From the NCBI GenBank assembly GCA_903898475.1, contig CAIUFU010000186.1, positions 1-6,931 on the forward strand: DNA of 6,931 bases. The letters run 5' to 3'. Position 1 is the first letter of the stretch. The number at the start of each line of letters is the position of its first letter. A program made the position numbers and the translations under genes. This stretch comes from an uncultured Alphaproteobacteria bacterium (lineage in GTDB: Bacteria; Pseudomonadota; Alphaproteobacteria; Rickettsiales; UBA1997). The notes beneath the pieces were generated by a model. It did not search any database and had not been told where the DNA came from. It saw only the letters and a list, made by a program, of their open reading frames with translations. This document shows positions 6,813 through 6,931 of the stretch, piece after piece.

Positions 6813-6833
6813 GATTTTTTTGGTTTGAAAGTA
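6813..6833 (-). other. Short leader between palindrome and ccmF
   Basis: Only 21 bp separate the palindrome from the ccmF ATG. The minus strand reads TTACTTTCAAACC followed by an A-rich run and TC before the ATG. There is no Shine-Dalgarno-like sequence and no room for a full promoter. Transcription of the operon must therefore begin within or beyond the palindrome, or come from a gene upstream of the window. Confidence 0.5.
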
Positions 6834-6929
6834 ATAGGTTCCTGAGCAAAGCGCGAAGCGCGTCGTCGAAGGACCCGAAGCTCGAGATTCTGGCCCTTCG
6901 ACGACGCTACGCTTTGCTCAGGGACCTAT
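6834..6929. repeat. 96-bp near-perfect palindrome (cruciform/hairpin element)
   Basis: The two arms, 6834-6883 and 6884-6929, are reverse complements centred on CTCGAG (6881-6886). Aligned from the outside, both arms share ATAGGT, CCTGAGCAAAGCG, then AGCG, TCGTCGAAGG, CC, GAA and CTCGAG. Only a few point mismatches and about 4 extra bases in the left arm (within GCGCGAAGCGCG) break the symmetry. There is almost no unpaired loop. It is clearly richer in G+C than the genes around it. The minus strand has stop codons in all three frames within the first 30 bases from the right edge, so no upstream gene reads through it. It resembles the scattered palindromic CCTGAGC...GTCGAAGG intergenic repeats seen in many proteobacterial genomes, but copy number cannot be judged here. 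Neither flank inside the window carries a T-tract, so it is not a classic terminator for the minus strand. Confidence 0.9.
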
Positions 6930-6931
6930 GA

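Noticed and set aside
6834..6929. Palindrome as a CRISPR repeat, tRNA or classic terminator
   Set aside because: There is one copy without spacers and no cloverleaf, and no T-tract follows it on the minus strand. The plus-strand flank runs off the window.

Overview
This window comes from an AT-rich bacterial genome (about 40% G+C by eye in sampled lines). It is almost wholly taken up by one co-directional run of six genes on the minus strand. The best guess for the source is an alphaproteobacterium. The strongest clue is a small NDUFS4-type accessory subunit of respiratory complex I, a protein essentially limited to Alphaproteobacteria and mitochondria. CcmF-type (System I) cytochrome c maturation agrees with this. 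The low G+C and dense packing would suit a Rickettsiales-like or other reduced lineage, but that is inference.

In transcription order, right to left, the run is: ccmF (haem lyase subunit for cytochrome c), ggt (gamma-glutamyltransferase with a lipoprotein signal), an NDUFS4-like complex I subunit, gshA (glutamate-cysteine ligase of the Acidithiobacillus/Xylella-type family), a PuuD-like class I glutamine-amidotransferase-fold gamma-glutamyl hydrolase, and an RluB-type 23S rRNA pseudouridine synthase. Spacings are -11, 24, 10, 2 and 1 nt, so this is very probably one transcription unit. Three of the six genes act on gamma-glutamyl bonds: one makes them (GshA), one cleaves or transfers them at the envelope (GGT), and one probably hydrolyses them in the cytosol (PuuD-like). 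The run therefore looks like a partial gamma-glutamyl/glutathione cycle placed among respiratory and cytochrome c genes. No gshB is visible in the window.

Both ends of the run carry repeat or mobile DNA. At the left edge (1-136) is the 5' end of an IS5-family insertion sequence, with the first 21 codons of its transposase on the minus strand. Its terminus appears to abut, or even supply, the rluB stop codon. At the right edge (6834-6929) is an almost perfect 96-bp palindrome, more G+C-rich than its surroundings, lying only 21 bp upstream of ccmF.

There is no tRNA, rRNA, CRISPR array or recognisable riboswitch, and no gene-free stretch over 300 bp. The gene families are all known. What deserves attention is the arrangement: the clustering of gamma-glutamyl enzymes, the complex I subunit inside the cluster, the lipoprotein GGT, the palindrome and the IS junction.
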